From the NCBI RefSeq assembly GCF_001591365.1, contig NZ_BCUT01000006.1, forward strand, positions 62,001 to 126,000: a stretch of DNA of 64,000 nucleotides, written 5' to 3'. Shown here one piece after another: positions 35,401 to 45,300 of this stretch. Origin of the DNA: Variovorax paradoxus NBRC 15149. Its GTDB lineage: Bacteria; Pseudomonadota; Gammaproteobacteria; Burkholderiales; Burkholderiaceae_C. The position numbers were made by a program, and so were the translations under genes. Position 1 is the stretch's first letter. Each line of letters opens with the position of its first letter. The notes under the pieces are model-generated. The model saw only the letters and a list, made by a program, of their open reading frames with translations, did not search any database and was not told where the DNA came from.

Positions 35401-37751
35401 TGGTGCTGCGCAATCCGATCGATGGCCGCCTCGGTGCATCGCGCGTGCTGGCGCAGGCGCGGGACGCGGTGCTGGGCGCACAGGCGCACCAGGATGTGCC
35501 CTTCGAGCAACTCGTGCAGATGCTGCAGCCCGAGCGCAGCCTGAGCCGCACGCCGCTGTTCCAGGTGATGTTCAACCACCTGTTCGAGGACTACCGCTCG
35601 CTCGGCCAGTTGCCCGGCATCGCCGCGCAAGACCACGTGCTGCCCGATCTCGCGGCGCAGTTCGAGCTCACGCTCGAAGCGCGCGAGCGGCCGGGCGGCC
35701 AGCTATCGCTCGCCCTGATTTACGCGGCCGAGCTGTTCGAGCCCGACACCATGGCGCGCATGGCCGGCCACTATGTCGCGATCCTGCAGGCGCTGGTCGA
35801 TCGTCCTCATCAACCCATCGGCGACATCGAGTTGCTCGGCGCGCCGGAGCAGGCCCAACTCGCGCAGTGGGGCGTGAATAGGCACCGCGAGCCGCAGCCC
35901 GAGCCGGTGCACCGCATGATCGAGCGGCAGGCCCGCATGCAGCCCGACGCCATCGCGCTGCTCTTTGCCGACGAGTCGCTCGGCTTCGCGGAACTGAACC
36001 GCCGCGCCAACCGCGTGGCGCACCGGCTCATGGCGCTGGGCGTGAAGCCCGAGGTGCTCGTGGGCATCGCGATGGAGCGCTCCGTCGAGATGGTGGTCGC
36101 CATCCTGGGCGTGCTGAAGGCGGGCGGCGCCTATGTGCCGCTGGACCCCGAATACCCCGCCGAGCGCCTGGCCTACATGGTGCAGGACAGCGGCATCGGC
36201 CTGCTGCTCACGCAGCGCAGCCTGGCCGATTGCGTGCCCGACCGCCGCGCGCTCATGGTGCTCGAAGTCGATGCCGCCGATTTCAGCGCCGAGCCCGAGA
36301 GCGATCCGCAGGTCGGCCTGCACATCGAGAACCTCGCCTACGTGATCTACACATCGGGCTCGACCGGCAAGCCCAAGGGCGCGGCCATCCGCCACAGCGC
36401 GCTGCACAGCTGCATGGCGTGGATGCAGGGCATCTACAAGCTCACGCACGCCGACACCGTGCTGCACAAGGCGCCGTTCGGCTTCGACGTGTCGGTGTGG
36501 GAGCTGTTCTGGCCGATGAGCTCGGGCGCGCGGCTGGTGGTGGCCAACCCCGGCGATCACCGCGACCCGGCGCGCCTGGTCGAGCTGATCCAGCGCCACC
36601 AGGTCACCACGCTCAATTTCGTGCCCTCGATGCTGCAGGCCTTTCTCGCGCACAAGGGCATCGAGGCCAGCACGCGCCTGCGCCACATCATCTGCGGCGG
36701 CGAGGCAATGCCGGCCGAGACGCAGAAGGAAACGCTCGAGCGCCTGCACGGCGCGGGCCTGCAGAACCTCTACGGCCCCACCGAGACCACCATCCACGTC
36801 ACGCACTGGGCCTGCCGCAACGATGGCCGGAGCCAGGTGCCCATCGGCAAGCCGATCAGCCACACCAGCACCCACGTGCTGGATGCCGAGCTCAACCTCG
36901 TGCCGCAGGGCGTGGCGGGCGAGCTATACCTGGGCGGCATCAGCCTCGCGCGCGGCTACCTGAAGCGCGCCGGCCTGAGCGCCGAGCGCTTCGTGGCCGA
37001 CCCGTTCGACAGCGCTGGCGGCGGGCGGCTCTACCGCACCGGCGATCTCGTGCGCTGGAACGGCGAAGGACAACTGGAGTACCTGGGCCGCATCGACCAC
37101 CAGGTGAAGATCCGGGGCTTTCGCATCGAGCTCGGCGAGATCGAGGCGGAACTGCTTGCGCAGCCCGCCGTGCGCGAAGCCGTCGTGGTGGCCAGGGAAG
37201 GCCCGGCCGGCGCGCGGCTCGTCGGCTACCTCGCGCCGCATGCGGGCGAGACCATCGACACCGCGGCGCTGAAAGAGCGGCTTGCGCAGGTGCTGCCCGA
37301 CTACATGGTCCCGCGCGCCTTCGAGCTGCTCGATGCACTGCCGCTGAACGCCAACGGCAAGGTGGACCGCAAGGCACTGCCCGAGCCGGCCCTTGCCGGC
37401 GGCCAGGCCTACGAGGCGCCGCAGGGCCATGTTGCGCAGACGGTGGCCGCGGTGTGGTCCGAGGTGCTTCAGGTCGCGCAGGTCGGCCTGCACGACAACT
37501 TCTTCGACCTTGGCGGCCACTCGCTGCTGCTGATCCGCGCGCACCGGCTGCTGGAAGGCCGGCTGCACACCACCATCCCCGTGGTCAATCTCTTCAAGTA
37601 CCCCACCGTCCAATCGCTGGTCCAGTGGCTGGAGCAGGCGCCCGCGCGTGCCGCCGCATCGGCCAGCGCGGCCACGGCGAGCGACGACCGGGCGCTGCGC
37701 CAGCGCGCCGCCATGCTTCAACGCCGCAAAGCGGCAGAGAGAGTCAACTGA
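32433..37751 (+). CDS. NRPS loading protein: FAAL-ACP-C-A-T
   Basis: The 1772-residue protein starts the assembly line. A fatty acyl-AMP ligase domain (about residues 1-590; FLQYTSGSTSAPKGVIVTHG near 180) activates a fatty acid and passes it to a carrier domain (Ser in RGGSSLTATHA near 631). A condensation domain (MHHIVSDGAS near 828), an adenylation domain (VIYTSGSTGKPKG near 1302; FDVSVWELFW; NLYGPTETTIH) and a thiolation domain (Ser in LGGHSLLLIR near 1693) follow. Hand alignment to GrsA gives the code DVWNIGLIHK, closest to Thr codes (7 of 10 to DFWNIGMVHK) but with Val, Leu and Ile changes, so the residue X1 is unresolved. No epimerase is present. GGGAG lies upstream of the ATG. The stop shares one base with the next start. 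Confidence 0.93.
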   Translation: MEKNTQAQQAPISPRPTNFVAHLRALADARRDDIWLTVVSAVDGTDRAEPISYGTFERRVRALAARLQQQFAKKGERALVMLDNGDHYAVSMLACFYAGVIAVPVFPPESARPQHLARLTGIAADSQARCVLTSEAMARAMNETSAGLRQFGEADIVAVDSVDISLADAWTPFEPAGGDVAFLQYTSGSTSAPKGVIVTHGNLMANEEAIQRSMGVGPGDSFVSWAPLYHDMGLIGGLLQPLYSGIPLVLTSPGYFLERPVRWLELISRHRATLSGGPDFAYRLCLERVKDAQLAPLDLSSWRVAYTGAEPVRADTEIEFISRFASAGFDAAAVYPCYGLAEATLFVTGGRRGGGLVAPTFSAAGLASGTGTPADEGTALVGCGDVAPGHRVEIVDAESLSAAAPGKIGEIWACGPSIGHGYWGKERETRETFVERDGQRWLRTGDLGFMHEGQLYVTGRIKDLIIVRGHNIYPQDIERLIEAEVDAVRKGRVAVFATQGPGGEGIGVAAEVSRSMQKLVPAAVLVDALGAAVSEVFGETLSAVLLLNPGGMPKTTSGKLQRSACRAGWLDGSADAYAVYQHGAFVRGGPVEAVAEAPLDEVEQAVAAIWREVCKHGDDRPLGRDAHFFNRGGSSLTATHAAARIGARWQIDFPARRLFEQPRLRDCASVIRELQRQGVRPQPAPIAVLSAERRLLPLPLSHAQERQWFLWQIDPESAAYHVSGALRLAGALRVDALQAALDDLVARHESLRTVFSAGADGSVEQWIRPGGSVPLALVDLRGAEAEADARLDEATRRLKAEPFDLTQGPLLRAALIRTANEVHVLAVVMHHIVSDGASMQLLIDELAAGYAAQLKGDTVRLPAPRIQYADHALWQREWLAAGEGERQLAWWRTQLGDMHTVLDLRTDHPRKPQAGYGAARHAFELPASLLAQLRKAADGGGATLFMVLLAGFQALLHRYTGQEDIRIGAPFANRNRVEAEGVVGLFVNTLVLRNPIDGRLGASRVLAQARDAVLGAQAHQDVPFEQLVQMLQPERSLSRTPLFQVMFNHLFEDYRSLGQLPGIAAQDHVLPDLAAQFELTLEARERPGGQLSLALIYAAELFEPDTMARMAGHYVAILQALVDRPHQPIGDIELLGAPEQAQLAQWGVNRHREPQPEPVHRMIERQARMQPDAIALLFADESLGFAELNRRANRVAHRLMALGVKPEVLVGIAMERSVEMVVAILGVLKAGGAYVPLDPEYPAERLAYMVQDSGIGLLLTQRSLADCVPDRRALMVLEVDAADFSAEPESDPQVGLHIENLAYVIYTSGSTGKPKGAAIRHSALHSCMAWMQGIYKLTHADTVLHKAPFGFDVSVWELFWPMSSGARLVVANPGDHRDPARLVELIQRHQVTTLNFVPSMLQAFLAHKGIEASTRLRHIICGGEAMPAETQKETLERLHGAGLQNLYGPTETTIHVTHWACRNDGRSQVPIGKPISHTSTHVLDAELNLVPQGVAGELYLGGISLARGYLKRAGLSAERFVADPFDSAGGGRLYRTGDLVRWNGEGQLEYLGRIDHQVKIRGFRIELGEIEAELLAQPAVREAVVVAREGPAGARLVGYLAPHAGETIDTAALKERLAQVLPDYMVPRAFELLDALPLNANGKVDRKALPEPALAGGQAYEAPQGHVAQTVAAVWSEVLQVAQVGLHDNFFDLGGHSLLLIRAHRLLEGRLHTTIPVVNLFKYPTVQSLVQWLEQAPARAAASASAATASDDRALRQRAAMLQRRKAAERVN

Positions 37752-40700
37752 TGTCCCACCCCTTCGAATCCTCCGAGCCGAGCGGCATCGAGATCGCCAT
37801 CGTCGGCATGGCCGGGCGCTTTCCCGGCGCGGGCGACGTGGACGCCTTCTGGCGCAACATCCGGGACGGCGTGGCCTCGGTCTCCCGCTTCAGCGACGAG
37901 CAGCTGCGCGCGCAAGGCGTGCCGCAGTCGCTGCTGGACGATCCCGACTACGTGAAGGCCGGCGTGATGTTCGAGGGCTTCGACAAGTTCGATGCCGGCT
38001 TCTTCGGCTACTCGCCGCGCGAGGCCGAAACCCTCGACCCGCAGCAGCGCATCTTCCTGGAATGCGCCTGGGCCTCGCTGGAGCACGCGGGCTGCGACGC
38101 CACCCGTTGGCCGGGCAAGGTCGGCGTGTATGCGGGCGAGGGCGCCAACGTGTACCTCATCCGCAATCTGCTGCCCTCGTTCGGCCTTGGCGCGGGGAGC
38201 GGCATTGCCGACCTGCTGGGCCTCATGAGCGGCAACTCGGGCGGCTCGCTGTGCACCCGCGTGTCGTACAAGCTCGATCTGCGCGGTCCCGCGGTGACGG
38301 TGCAGACCGCCTGCTCCACGTCGCTCACCGCGGTCCACACGGCCTGCCAGGCGCTGTTGAGCCACGACTGCGACATGGCGCTGGCCGGCGGCGTGTGGCT
38401 CAACCTGCTGCAGGAGGGCGGCTACCGCTACCAGGCCGGCGCCATCCTCTCGCCCGACGGGCACTGCCGCGCCTTCGACGCGAAGGCGGCCGGCACCGTC
38501 ATCGGCAGCGGCGCGGGCATCGTGGTGCTCAAGCGGCTGGACGACGCGCTGCGCGACGGCGACACCATCCATGCGGTCATCAAGGGCAGCGCGGCCAACA
38601 ACGACGGCGCCGCCAAGGTCGGCTTCACGGCGCCCAGCGTGGACGGCCAGGCCGAGGTGATCCGCGCGGCCCAGCTCATCGCGGGCGTGCCGGCGGACAC
38701 CATCGGCTACATCGAGGCGCACGGCACCGCGACCACGCTGGGCGACCCCATCGAACTCGCCGCGCTCACGCAGGCCTTTCGCGCCGAGACCGCGCGCCGC
38801 GGCTTCTGCGCCGTGGGCTCGGTGAAGACCAACATCGGCCACCTGGATGCCGCGGCCGGCGTGGCCGGGCTGATCAAGACGGCGATGGCGCTCAAGCACC
38901 GCATGCTGCCGCCCAGCCTGCACTACGAGAATCCGAACCCGCAGATCGATTTCGCGTCCAGCCCGTTCTACGTCAATGCGCAATTGCGTGCATGGCCTGA
39001 AGGCAAGGCGCCGCGCCGCGCAGGCGTGAGCTCGTTCGGCATCGGCGGCACCAACGTGCACGTGGTGCTCGAAGAGGCGCCGGCCGTTGCCGCGGCACAG
39101 CCTGCTTCCGGCTGGCAGGTGCTGCCCGTGTCGGCAAAGGACGAAGCCGCGCTGGCGCAGGGCCGCTCGCAACTCGCAGCGCATCTGCAGGACCATCCGG
39201 AGCTGGCGCTGGGTGACGTGGCTCACACGCTGCAAAGCGGACGCCGCTCCTTTGCCTGGCGCAGTGCCGTGGTGGCCAACCAGCCGGCGATGGCCTCGGA
39301 GATGCTGGCTTCGCCGATGACCCCGTCGTCGCGCGCACCCGCCGCCGCGCCCGAGGTGGTGTTCCTGTTTCCCGGCGGCGGCACGCAGCATGCGCGCATG
39401 GGCGAGGCGCTCTATCAAGGCAGCGCCGTGTTCCGCGAAGAGCTCGACCGCTGCGCCGAACTGCTGGAGGCCGGCAGCGGCATCGACCTGCTCGCGCTGG
39501 TGTTCCCGGCCGGCGGCGATGAAGCCGCGGCGAACGAACGGCTGTTCCGCATGGAATACGCGCAGCCCGCGCTGTTCGCCGTCGAGTACGCGATGGCGCG
39601 CTGGTGGATGAGCTGCGGCGTGCGGCCCGCGCTGATGCTTGGCCACAGCCTCGGCGAATACGTGGCGGCCTGCCTGTCGGGCGTGTTCTCGCTCGAAGAC
39701 GCGCTGCGCATCGTCGCCGCGCGCGGCCGCCTTATGCAGACACTCGCGGCGGGCGCCATGACGGCGGTGTCGCTGCCCGAATCGGCGCTGGCCGAATTCC
39801 TTGGCGACGGCTGCGACCTGGCGGCGGTGAACGGCGAGCAGCTCTGCGTGCTGGCCGGCCCGTTGGACGCTATCGAGCGCGCCGAGGAAGCGCTGCGCGC
39901 GCGCCAGCAGCTGCCGCGCCGCCTGCATGTGGCCATCGCCTCGCATTCGAGCCTGGTCGACCCCATCGTGGCCGAGCTGGAGCAGCTGATCGCCTCGCTG
40001 CCGCGCCATGCGCCGCGCATTCCCTTCCTGTCGAATGCGACCGGCCAGCCGATCACCGAAGCAGAGGCAACCAGCCCTGCGTACTGGGGCCGCCACCTGC
40101 GCGGCACCGTGCGCTTTGCCGACGGCCTGCGCGAGATCTTCGCCGCGCCGGGCCGCGTGCTGCTCGAAGTCGGCCCCGGCGAAACGCTCGCGGGCCTGGC
40201 GCGCCAGCATGCGCAAAGCCGCGAGGCCGCGGGCATCTGGGCGAGCCAGGCGCACCCGCAGCAAACGGCGCGCAACGCCCAGCAGCTGGCCGTTGCGGTG
40301 GCGGGACTGTGGACCGCGGGCGTCGACATCGACTGGGCGGCCTGCCGCGCGAAAGGCGCAAGCCAGCGCCGCGTGCCGCTGCCGACCTATGCCTTCCAGC
40401 GCAAGCGCTTCTGGATCGAGGCGGGCCAGGCCGCGCAGCCTGCGAAAAGCACGGCGCCGAACCTCTTCTACGCGCCCCTCTGGGAACGCAGCGCGCCACT
40501 TTCGCCCGCTGAAAAGCAGGGCGAGCGCGCAGGTTGCACGCTGGTGCTCGGCGATGCGAACAGCTTCACCGACCGGCTCGCGCGCACCCTGCGCGAGCGC
40601 GGCGAAAAGGTGGTGCTGGCCTTGCGCGGACCGCGCTTTGCCCGCATCGCGCCGGGCCAGTACGCCCTGCGCGCGGGCGAGCGCTCCGACCACGAAGCGC

Positions 40701-42313
40701 TGCTGCGCGAGGTCGAAGCCGAAGCCGGGCCGGTGCTGCGCCTGCATCACCTGTGGAGCCTGGACGGCGACCGGCCCGCGGCATCGCACGCGCAGGTCTT
40801 CGAGGCCGGCTACTTCAGCCTGCTCGCGCTCGCGCAAGCGCTCGATGCGGCGGGCGCAGCGGGCCGCGAGACCATCGCACTCACCGTCGTCACCGATCGC
40901 GTCGAAGACGTTGCCGGCACCGAGCCGCTCGCACCCGAGAAGGCCACGCTGCTCGGCCTCGCGAAGATCCTGGGCCAGGAGTACCCGTCGATCGCCTGCC
41001 GCGTCGTGGACGTGGTGCTGCCCGCGCCCGAGAGTGCAGCCGAGGCCGAGCTTGCGCGCCGCGTGGCCGACGAGGCGGCAGCGCCACCGGACGAATTCCT
41101 GGTGGCCTACCGCGGGCCGCATCGCTGGCGGAAGCGCTATGCGCCGCTGTCCGATGTGCCCGCGCCCGCCGCAAGGCAGCGCCTGCGCGAAGGCGGCGTC
41201 TACCTCATCACCGGTGGCATGGGCGGCGTCGGCTTGGCGATGGCGCGCTACCTGAGCCGCACCTGGAAAGCGAAGCTCGTGCTGCTTGGCCGCACGCTCC
41301 TGCCTGGGCGCGGCGATTGGGAGCGCCTCGTTGCGGACGCCGGCCAGCCCGTGGTGCTGCGGCGCAAGCTGCAGCAGCTGATCGATCTCGAAGCGGACGG
41401 CGCCCAGGTGCTGCCGGTGGCGGCCGACGTCAACGATGCCGCGCAACTGCGCGCGGCCCTCGCCGCCGTGCATGCGCGCTTCGGTGCGGTCCACGGCGTG
41501 GTGCATGCCGTCGTGCACCCCGACCGCGGCATGATCGCCCAGCGCACGCCGGCGCTGGTCGAAGCGGCCTTCGCGCCCAAGATCGCGGGCACGCTCGCGC
41601 TGCTCGATGCGCTGCGTGCCGAGCCGCTGGACTTCGTGCTGTTCTGCTCGTCGATCTCGGTGCTCATCGGCGGCCTCGGCCGCAGCGACTACGCCGCCGC
41701 CAATGCCTACCTGGACGCACTGGCCACGGCCAGCCGCCGCAGCTCGCCGCTGCCGCTGTTCTCGGTCAACTGGGATGCGTGGCGCGACGTTGGCGTGGCG
41801 CTCGACATGGACCTGCCCGAGGGCGTGGGCCTGGACGAACGCACCGGCGTGCTCGCTTTCGAGCGCATCGCCAACGGCCCCGACCTGCCGCAGACCATCG
41901 TGTCCGTCTCGCCGCTGGCGCCGCGCCTCAAGCCGCTCGACGACCTGTTCGATTCACTCGACGACGCGCCTGCGGCCGAGGTGCGCACCGGCCATTCGCG
42001 CCCCGTGCTGCAGACGCCGTATGCCGCCCCTGAAGGCGAGCTGGAAGAAGCGCTTGCCGGCTTCTGGAGCGATGCGCTGGGCATCGTGCCCGTGGGCGTG
42101 CACGACAACCTGTTCGAGCTGGGCGGCGATTCGCTGCTCGCCATCCGCCTGCTGGCCCGCGTGCGCAAGGCCTACGGGGTGGAACTGCATCCCGCCGCAT
42201 TCTTCAAGGCGCCGACCATCGCCGAGCTGGCGACCCTGGTCGAGCTGCGCCTGATCGAGGACATCGAACGCGAAGCCGAAACCGCAGAAACCACCGAAGA
42301 CAGCGCACCATGA
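37751..42313 (+). CDS. Type I polyketide synthase module: KS-AT-KR-ACP
   Basis: The 1520-residue module adds one C3-derived ketide unit to X1 and reduces it. The ketosynthase has Cys in TACSTSL (near residue 187) and both His residues (EAHGTAT, NIGHLDAAAG). The acyltransferase has GHSLGEY (near 630) and the specificity loop HVAIASHSS, closer to the methylmalonyl YASH type than to malonyl HAFH. The ketoreductase has GGMGGVG (near 1153) and the Ser/Tyr/Asn residues in FCSSISVLIGGLGRSDYAAAN (split here by its loop, near 1295-1315). The carrier Ser lies in LGGDSLLAIR near 1457. No dehydratase, methyltransferase or enoylreductase is seen, so a beta-hydroxy acid is expected. Confidence 0.93.
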   Translation: MSHPFESSEPSGIEIAIVGMAGRFPGAGDVDAFWRNIRDGVASVSRFSDEQLRAQGVPQSLLDDPDYVKAGVMFEGFDKFDAGFFGYSPREAETLDPQQRIFLECAWASLEHAGCDATRWPGKVGVYAGEGANVYLIRNLLPSFGLGAGSGIADLLGLMSGNSGGSLCTRVSYKLDLRGPAVTVQTACSTSLTAVHTACQALLSHDCDMALAGGVWLNLLQEGGYRYQAGAILSPDGHCRAFDAKAAGTVIGSGAGIVVLKRLDDALRDGDTIHAVIKGSAANNDGAAKVGFTAPSVDGQAEVIRAAQLIAGVPADTIGYIEAHGTATTLGDPIELAALTQAFRAETARRGFCAVGSVKTNIGHLDAAAGVAGLIKTAMALKHRMLPPSLHYENPNPQIDFASSPFYVNAQLRAWPEGKAPRRAGVSSFGIGGTNVHVVLEEAPAVAAAQPASGWQVLPVSAKDEAALAQGRSQLAAHLQDHPELALGDVAHTLQSGRRSFAWRSAVVANQPAMASEMLASPMTPSSRAPAAAPEVVFLFPGGGTQHARMGEALYQGSAVFREELDRCAELLEAGSGIDLLALVFPAGGDEAAANERLFRMEYAQPALFAVEYAMARWWMSCGVRPALMLGHSLGEYVAACLSGVFSLEDALRIVAARGRLMQTLAAGAMTAVSLPESALAEFLGDGCDLAAVNGEQLCVLAGPLDAIERAEEALRARQQLPRRLHVAIASHSSLVDPIVAELEQLIASLPRHAPRIPFLSNATGQPITEAEATSPAYWGRHLRGTVRFADGLREIFAAPGRVLLEVGPGETLAGLARQHAQSREAAGIWASQAHPQQTARNAQQLAVAVAGLWTAGVDIDWAACRAKGASQRRVPLPTYAFQRKRFWIEAGQAAQPAKSTAPNLFYAPLWERSAPLSPAEKQGERAGCTLVLGDANSFTDRLARTLRERGEKVVLALRGPRFARIAPGQYALRAGERSDHEALLREVEAEAGPVLRLHHLWSLDGDRPAASHAQVFEAGYFSLLALAQALDAAGAAGRETIALTVVTDRVEDVAGTEPLAPEKATLLGLAKILGQEYPSIACRVVDVVLPAPESAAEAELARRVADEAAAPPDEFLVAYRGPHRWRKRYAPLSDVPAPAARQRLREGGVYLITGGMGGVGLAMARYLSRTWKAKLVLLGRTLLPGRGDWERLVADAGQPVVLRRKLQQLIDLEADGAQVLPVAADVNDAAQLRAALAAVHARFGAVHGVVHAVVHPDRGMIAQRTPALVEAAFAPKIAGTLALLDALRAEPLDFVLFCSSISVLIGGLGRSDYAAANAYLDALATASRRSSPLPLFSVNWDAWRDVGVALDMDLPEGVGLDERTGVLAFERIANGPDLPQTIVSVSPLAPRLKPLDDLFDSLDDAPAAEVRTGHSRPVLQTPYAAPEGELEEALAGFWSDALGIVPVGVHDNLFELGGDSLLAIRLLARVRKAYGVELHPAAFFKAPTIAELATLVELRLIEDIEREAETAETTEDSAP

Positions 42314-45300
42314 GCGAGATACCGAACCTTTCCGAACGACGCGCCAGGCTGACGCCCGCGCAACTGAGCCTGCTGCAGCAGCGCCTGAAGCGCGACGCGG
42401 CGCCGGCGCCGGCGCGCGCGGCGATCGTGCGCGGCCAGGACGAGGGTGCCGCGCCCGTGTCCTTCGCGCAGCAAGGGCAGTGGTTCCTGTGGCAGTTGAA
42501 CCCGGGCAACACCGCCTATCACGTCGGCGGCGGGCTCGGCTTCTCGGGGCCGCTCGACATCGCTGCCTTGCGGGAAGCCATGCAGGCGCTCGTGGCGCGG
42601 CACGAGGCGCTGCGCACCGTCTTCCGGCCGGGGGAGGGTGGGTTGCCCGAGCAGTGCGTCCAGGCGGCGGTCGAGATCGGGATTCCCTTCATCGACCTGG
42701 CCGCGCTCGACGCAGCGGCGCGTGAATCGCGCCATGCCGAGGTGGTGGCGGACGCCTGCCGCACACCCTTCGACCTGAGGGCAGGCCCCTTGCTGCGCGG
42801 CACGCTGTTGAAGATGGCGGACGGCGAGCACCAGTTGCTCCTGATGATGCATCACATCGTTTCCGATGCCTGGTCGGTCGAGCTGATGCTCGACGAGCTG
42901 GCGCAGCTTTATGCGATGCGCGTTCAAGGCTTGCCGGCATCGCTGCCGCAGCCGGAGATCCGCTATGTCGACTTCGCCCGCTGGCAGCGCAAGTGGCTGG
43001 ACGACGGCGAAGGCGAGCGCCAGCTCGCCTACTGGCGCGGCCGGCTCGGCGACAGCCACCCGGTGCTCGCGCTCGCCACCGACCGGCCGCGCTCCGCCGA
43101 CGCGGACTACAGCGCGGCGCAGCACACGCTGGATGTGCCGGCAGCGCTCGTCGAGGCGCTGAAGCGCCAATCCCGCGAGCAGGGCGGCACGCTGTTCATG
43201 GCCTTGCTCACTGCGTTCCATGCCCTGCTGTTCCGCCACACCGGGCAGCAGGCGATCCGCGTCGGCGTGCCGGTGGCGGGGCGCGGCCGGCCGGAGACCT
43301 CGGGCGTCATCGGCGCCTTCATCAACACCGTGGTGCTCGATGCGCGCATGCACGGGCAGATGCGCCTGGCCGACCTGCTGCTGCAGGTGCGTGATGTGTC
43401 GCTCGAGGGACAGGCGCACCAGGACCTGCCGTTCGAGCGGCTGGTGCAGGCCCTGCGGCCCGAGCGCGGGCATGCGGGCTCGCCGCTGTTCCAGGTGATG
43501 TTCAACCATCTTGGCCAGGGCGACCGGCCGTTGCAGGGCTGGCCCGGACTGCGCGTGCGCCGGATCGACCTCGCCCAGCGCGCCGCACCGTTCGAGCTCA
43601 CGCTGGAAACCATCGAGCGCGCGGACGGCAGCATCCAGGCCGACTTCCGCTATGCGGCCGAGCTGTTCGAGCCGCAGACCATCGAGCGGCTTGCAGGCCA
43701 CTACGGCCGCGTGCTCGAAGCATTGGCCGCGCGGCCCGCATCGACGCTCAACGAGCTCGACCTGCTGGGCCCCGAAGAAAAAGCGCAGCTTGGCCAGTGG
43801 AGCGTCAACACGCACAGCCACGGCGACGCCATGCCGGTGCACCGCCTCATCGAACAGCAGGCGGCCCGGCATCCGGATGCGGTCGCGGTGCTCTTCGGCG
43901 ATGCATCGCTCAGCTACGGCGAACTCAACCGCCGCGCCAACCGGCTCGCGCACCGGTTGATCGCCGAGGGCGTGGGCCCCGAGGTCAAGGTGGGCGTTGC
44001 GCTGGAGCGCAGCCTGGAACTGGTGGCCGGCCTGCTCGCGGTCCTGAAGGCCGGCGGCGCCTACGTGCCGCTGGATCCCGAGTATCCGGCCGAGCGCATC
44101 GCCTACATGGTCGAAGACAGCAAGCTCGGCCTCGTGCTCACGCACAGCAGCCTGGCCGATCGCCTTGCGCTGCCGGCCGGCGTCCCGGCGCTCGCGCTCG
44201 ACACGCTGGACCTCGGTGGCATGGCGCAGGCCGACCCGGCAGTCGCACTCAGCGGCGAAAACCTCGCCTACGTGATCTACACCTCGGGCTCGACCGGCCG
44301 CCCCAAGGGCGCGGCCAACCGGCACGCCGCATTGCACAACCGGCTGGCCTGGATGCAGGCGGCCTACCCCATCGATGGCGCGGACACCGTGCTGCAGAAA
44401 ACGCCGTTCAGCTTCGACGTGTCGGTGTGGGAATTCTTCTGGCCGCTCATGGCCGGTGCGCGGCTGGCCGTGGCGGCACCGGGCGATCACCGCGAGCCCG
44501 CACGCCTCGCACATCTGATCCAGCGCCACGGCGTGAGCACGCTGCACTTCGTGCCCTCGATGCTGCAGGCCTTCCTGGCGCACGATGGCATCGAGGCCTG
44601 CACCAGCCTGCGGCAGATCGTCTGCAGCGGCGAGGCATTGCCCGCCGAGGCGCAGCTGGGTGTCTTCCAGCGGCTGCCGCAAGCGGCGCTGCACAACCTC
44701 TACGGCCCCACCGAGGCGGCCATCGATGTCACGCACTGGACCTGCCGCAGCGACGGCCGCGGTCAGGTGCCGATCGGCCGGCCCATTGCCGGCACGCAGG
44801 CCTTCGTGCTCGATGCCGACCTGAACCTCGCGGCCCCCGGAGTGGCGGGCGAGCTCTACCTGGGCGGCATCGCGCTTGCACGCGGCTATGTGGAGCGCGC
44901 GGGGCTCACCGCCGAGCGCTTCGTGGCCGACCCCTTCGGCATGGCCGAGGGCGCGCGCCTCTACTGCACGGGCGACCTCGTGCGATGGAACAGCGAAGGG
45001 CAGCTCGACTACCTGGGGCGCATCGACCACCAGGTGAAGATCCGCGGTTTTCGTATCGAACTCGGCGAGATCGAGGCCCAACTGCTCGCGCAGCCTGAAG
45101 TGCGCGAGGCGGTCGTCGTTGCCAGCGAGGGAACGGCTGGCGCGCAGCTCGTGGCGTATGTCTCGCCGCAGGCGGGCCGGGCCGTCGACGCCGCGCAGCT
45201 GCGCGAACGCCTTGGCCGCGTGCTGCCGGACTACATGGTGCCGGCCCTCGTCGTCGCGCTGGACAGCTTGCCGCTCAACCCGAACGGCAAGGTGGACCGC

